A stretch of DNA of 33,044 nt from assembly GCA_035574915.1 (NCBI GenBank), contig DATLYJ010000044.1, positions 1 to 33,044 on the forward strand. The letters run 5' to 3'. The position numbers were made by a program, and so were the translations under genes. Under the pieces are notes generated by a model. The model did not search any database and was not told the DNA's origin. It saw only the letters and a program-made list of their open reading frames with translations. This DNA comes from Dehalococcoidia bacterium. Lineage in GTDB: Bacteria > Chloroflexota > Dehalococcoidia > DSTF01 > WHTK01. Below are positions 32,602 through 33,044 of this stretch, piece by piece (the first letter of the stretch is position 1; each line of letters starts with the position of its first letter).

Positions 32602-33044
32602 ATGCCCGCCACCCCTGGCACCGCCGTATACCTCGAGGTCGGCGCGAAGCGCGTCTTCGCCGGCGCGCTCGACTGGCCCGGCTGGTGTCGCTCCGGCCGT
32701 AGCGACGACGCCGCCCTCCAGGCCCTCCTCGCCGCCGCCCACCGCTACTCCCGCGCTCTCGAGCGCGCCGGCCTCGACTTTACCCCGCCCGCCGCCGTGA
32801 CGGACTTCGTCGTGGCCGAGCGCCTACAGGGCGGCGCCGGCACCGACTTCGGCGCGCCGGAGGTGCCCCCGGCCGCCGACGCCGCGCCCGTCGACTCCGG
32901 CGCCCTCCGCCGCCTCCTCGCCGTCCTCGACGCCTGCTGGCGCGCCTTCGACGCCGCCGCGGCAGGGGCCGAGGGCCGTGAGCTCCGAAAGGGGCCACGG
33001 GGCGGCGGCCGCGAAGCCCCCGCCATCGTCCGTCACGTCCTCGA
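32602..33044 (+). CDS. Uncharacterised protein, N-terminal part, cut by window end
   Basis: The ATG at 32602, with a GGAG at 32592-32595, opens a frame of 147 codons to the window end. The N-terminus reads VYLEVGAKRVFAGALDWPGWCRSGRSDDAA and then becomes alanine/arginine-rich and helical. The segment DWPGWCRSGR looks conserved, like a family I have seen as hypothetical proteins in high-GC bacteria, but I cannot name a function. It follows the mutase gene by 45 nt on the same strand. Confidence 0.65.
   Translation, partial: MPATPGTAVYLEVGAKRVFAGALDWPGWCRSGRSDDAALQALLAAAHRYSRALERAGLDFTPPAAVTDFVVAERLQGGAGTDFGAPEVPPAADAAPVDSGALRRLLAVLDACWRAFDAAAAGAEGRELRKGPRGGGREAPAIVRHVL

Overview
The window is about 33 kb of very GC-rich bacterial chromosome that is almost fully coding. 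The gene mix suggests a Chloroflexota bacterium, probably of the Dehalococcoidia, but this is inferred from gene content only. It has a single clpP next to clpX and trigger factor. It also has genes usually thought of as actinobacterial: an LprG/LppX-type lipoprotein, TlyA, and a decaprenyl-phosphate phosphoribosyltransferase-like UbiA protein. There is also a Wzm/Wzt exporter and a B12-dependent acyl-CoA mutase. I saw no rRNA, tRNA, CRISPR array or insertion sequence.

Layout. (1) 1-1421, minus: a secreted subtilisin-like (S8) protease, cut by the window edge, with less GC-biased codons than its neighbours and its own promoter. (2) 1570-9587, minus: a tightly packed six-gene menaquinone operon in the order menF, menD, menH, menB, menC, menE. 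Its first gene is a fusion of a complete TetR-type repressor with a complete isochorismate synthase. A perfect 14-bp palindrome lies over the predicted transcription start of that gene. This is the most interesting feature of the window. (3) 9874-13659, plus: a peptide/oligopeptide ABC importer (binding protein and two permeases, no ATPases). (4) 13759-14934, plus: an M20 amidohydrolase. (5) 15101-18417, plus: tig-clpP-clpX. (6) 18594-22004, minus: an LprG-like lipoprotein overlapping a DHA2-type MFS transporter, then a UbiA-family DPPR-synthase-like enzyme. (7) 22117-24855, plus: tlyA, NAD kinase, an ArgA-like GNAT and a Nudix ADP-ribose pyrophosphatase, tightly coupled. (8) 24860-28741, minus: polyprenol-phosphate-mannose-synthase-like GT2, a second GT2, Wzm, Wzt and a redoxin-fold protein without an active site. 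(9) 28919-29742, plus: a 72-residue membrane protein and an HD-domain protein. (10) 29823-30773, minus: a lipoprotein gluzincin metalloprotease. (11) 30880-33044, plus: a methylmalonyl-CoA mutase catalytic subunit and a partial unknown protein.

How it fits together: regions 2 (respiratory quinone), 6 and 8 (envelope lipids and glycans) point to membrane and envelope biogenesis. Region 5 is protein quality control, and region 7 is NAD(P)/ADP-ribose metabolism plus ribosome modification. Many operon-head genes have a -10 hexamer ending only 6-10 nt before the start codon and no Shine-Dalgarno sequence, so leaderless transcription appears common. Internal genes often use overlapping stop/start codons (GTGA, TTGA, TGATG, TAGTG) or Shine-Dalgarno sites.
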